Positions 6,285 to 6,322 of a DNA stretch of 6,322 nt are shown here, one piece after another. How positions within the stretch are numbered: position 1 is the stretch's first letter; each line of letters starts with the position of its first letter. Below the pieces are notes generated by a model, which was given only the letters and a program-made list of their open reading frames with translations, was not told where the DNA came from and searched no databases. The position numbers were made by a program, and so were the translations under genes. This stretch comes from UMGS1766 sp963660915 (GTDB lineage Bacteria; Bacillota; Clostridia; Oscillospirales; Oscillospiraceae), in NCBI GenBank assembly GCA_963660915.1, contig CAVLAO010000090.1, forward strand, positions 1 to 6,322, given 5' to 3'.

Positions 6285-6313
6285 TTGACAATGGGGTGGG
6301 GCTTTGATATACT
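6285..6313 (+). promoter_or_regulatory. Strong rightward promoter at the window edge
   Basis: A perfect TTGACA (6285-6290) and TATACT (6308-6313) are 17 bp apart, and TG one base before the -10 gives an extended -10 element. Transcription would start around 6320. The gene is outside the window; its strength and the DnaA-box-like DNA upstream would suit an origin-proximal gene such as rpmH or dnaA, but this cannot be seen. Confidence 0.82.
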
Positions 6314-6322
6314 AATCAAGCT

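Overview
The window looks like chromosomal DNA from a low-to-mid GC Gram-positive bacterium of the class Clostridia. An Oscillospiraceae/Ruminococcaceae-type gut anaerobe is my best guess, with moderate confidence. Grounds: strong AGGAGG-type ribosome binding sites, clear sigma-A-like promoters with 16-17 bp spacing, GC-rich genes separated by AT-rich intergenic DNA, and Firmicutes-like forms of xpt, metG and rpsT. No taxonomic search was possible.

Layout, left to right. A YbjN-domain protein gene (129-542, +) has its own promoter and terminator. It is followed by a repeat island (618-850) and then xpt, xanthine phosphoribosyltransferase (887-1459, -), with its own promoter. From about 1540 to 2280 there is no protein gene. 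That stretch holds two similar modules (hairpin, polypurine tract, 14-bp palindrome, TTTATAGTA) flanking a second repeat island (1763-2049). Then come a YihY/BrkB-family membrane protein gene (2283-3146, -), rpsT for ribosomal protein S20 (3356-3622, -, TTG start) and metG for methionyl-tRNA synthetase (3785-5749, -). brkB-like, rpsT and metG each have a visible promoter, so these are mostly single-gene units rather than one operon.

The right end (5750-6322) has no gene. It contains the metG promoter, a cluster of DnaA-box-like 9-mers including a 32-bp near-perfect palindrome, an AT-rich stretch with small inverted repeats, and at the edge a strong rightward promoter whose gene lies outside the window. 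Together with the leftward orientation of the four genes next to it, this makes a reasonable candidate for a replication origin or an origin-proximal DnaA-binding region. That is inference from sequence pattern only.

The genes are housekeeping: translation (metG, rpsT), purine salvage (xpt), a membrane protein of unsettled function and a small YbjN protein. The unexplained material is non-coding: the composite inverted repeats with 25-bp tandem tails, the paired palindrome modules with CU-rich predicted transcripts, and the candidate origin.
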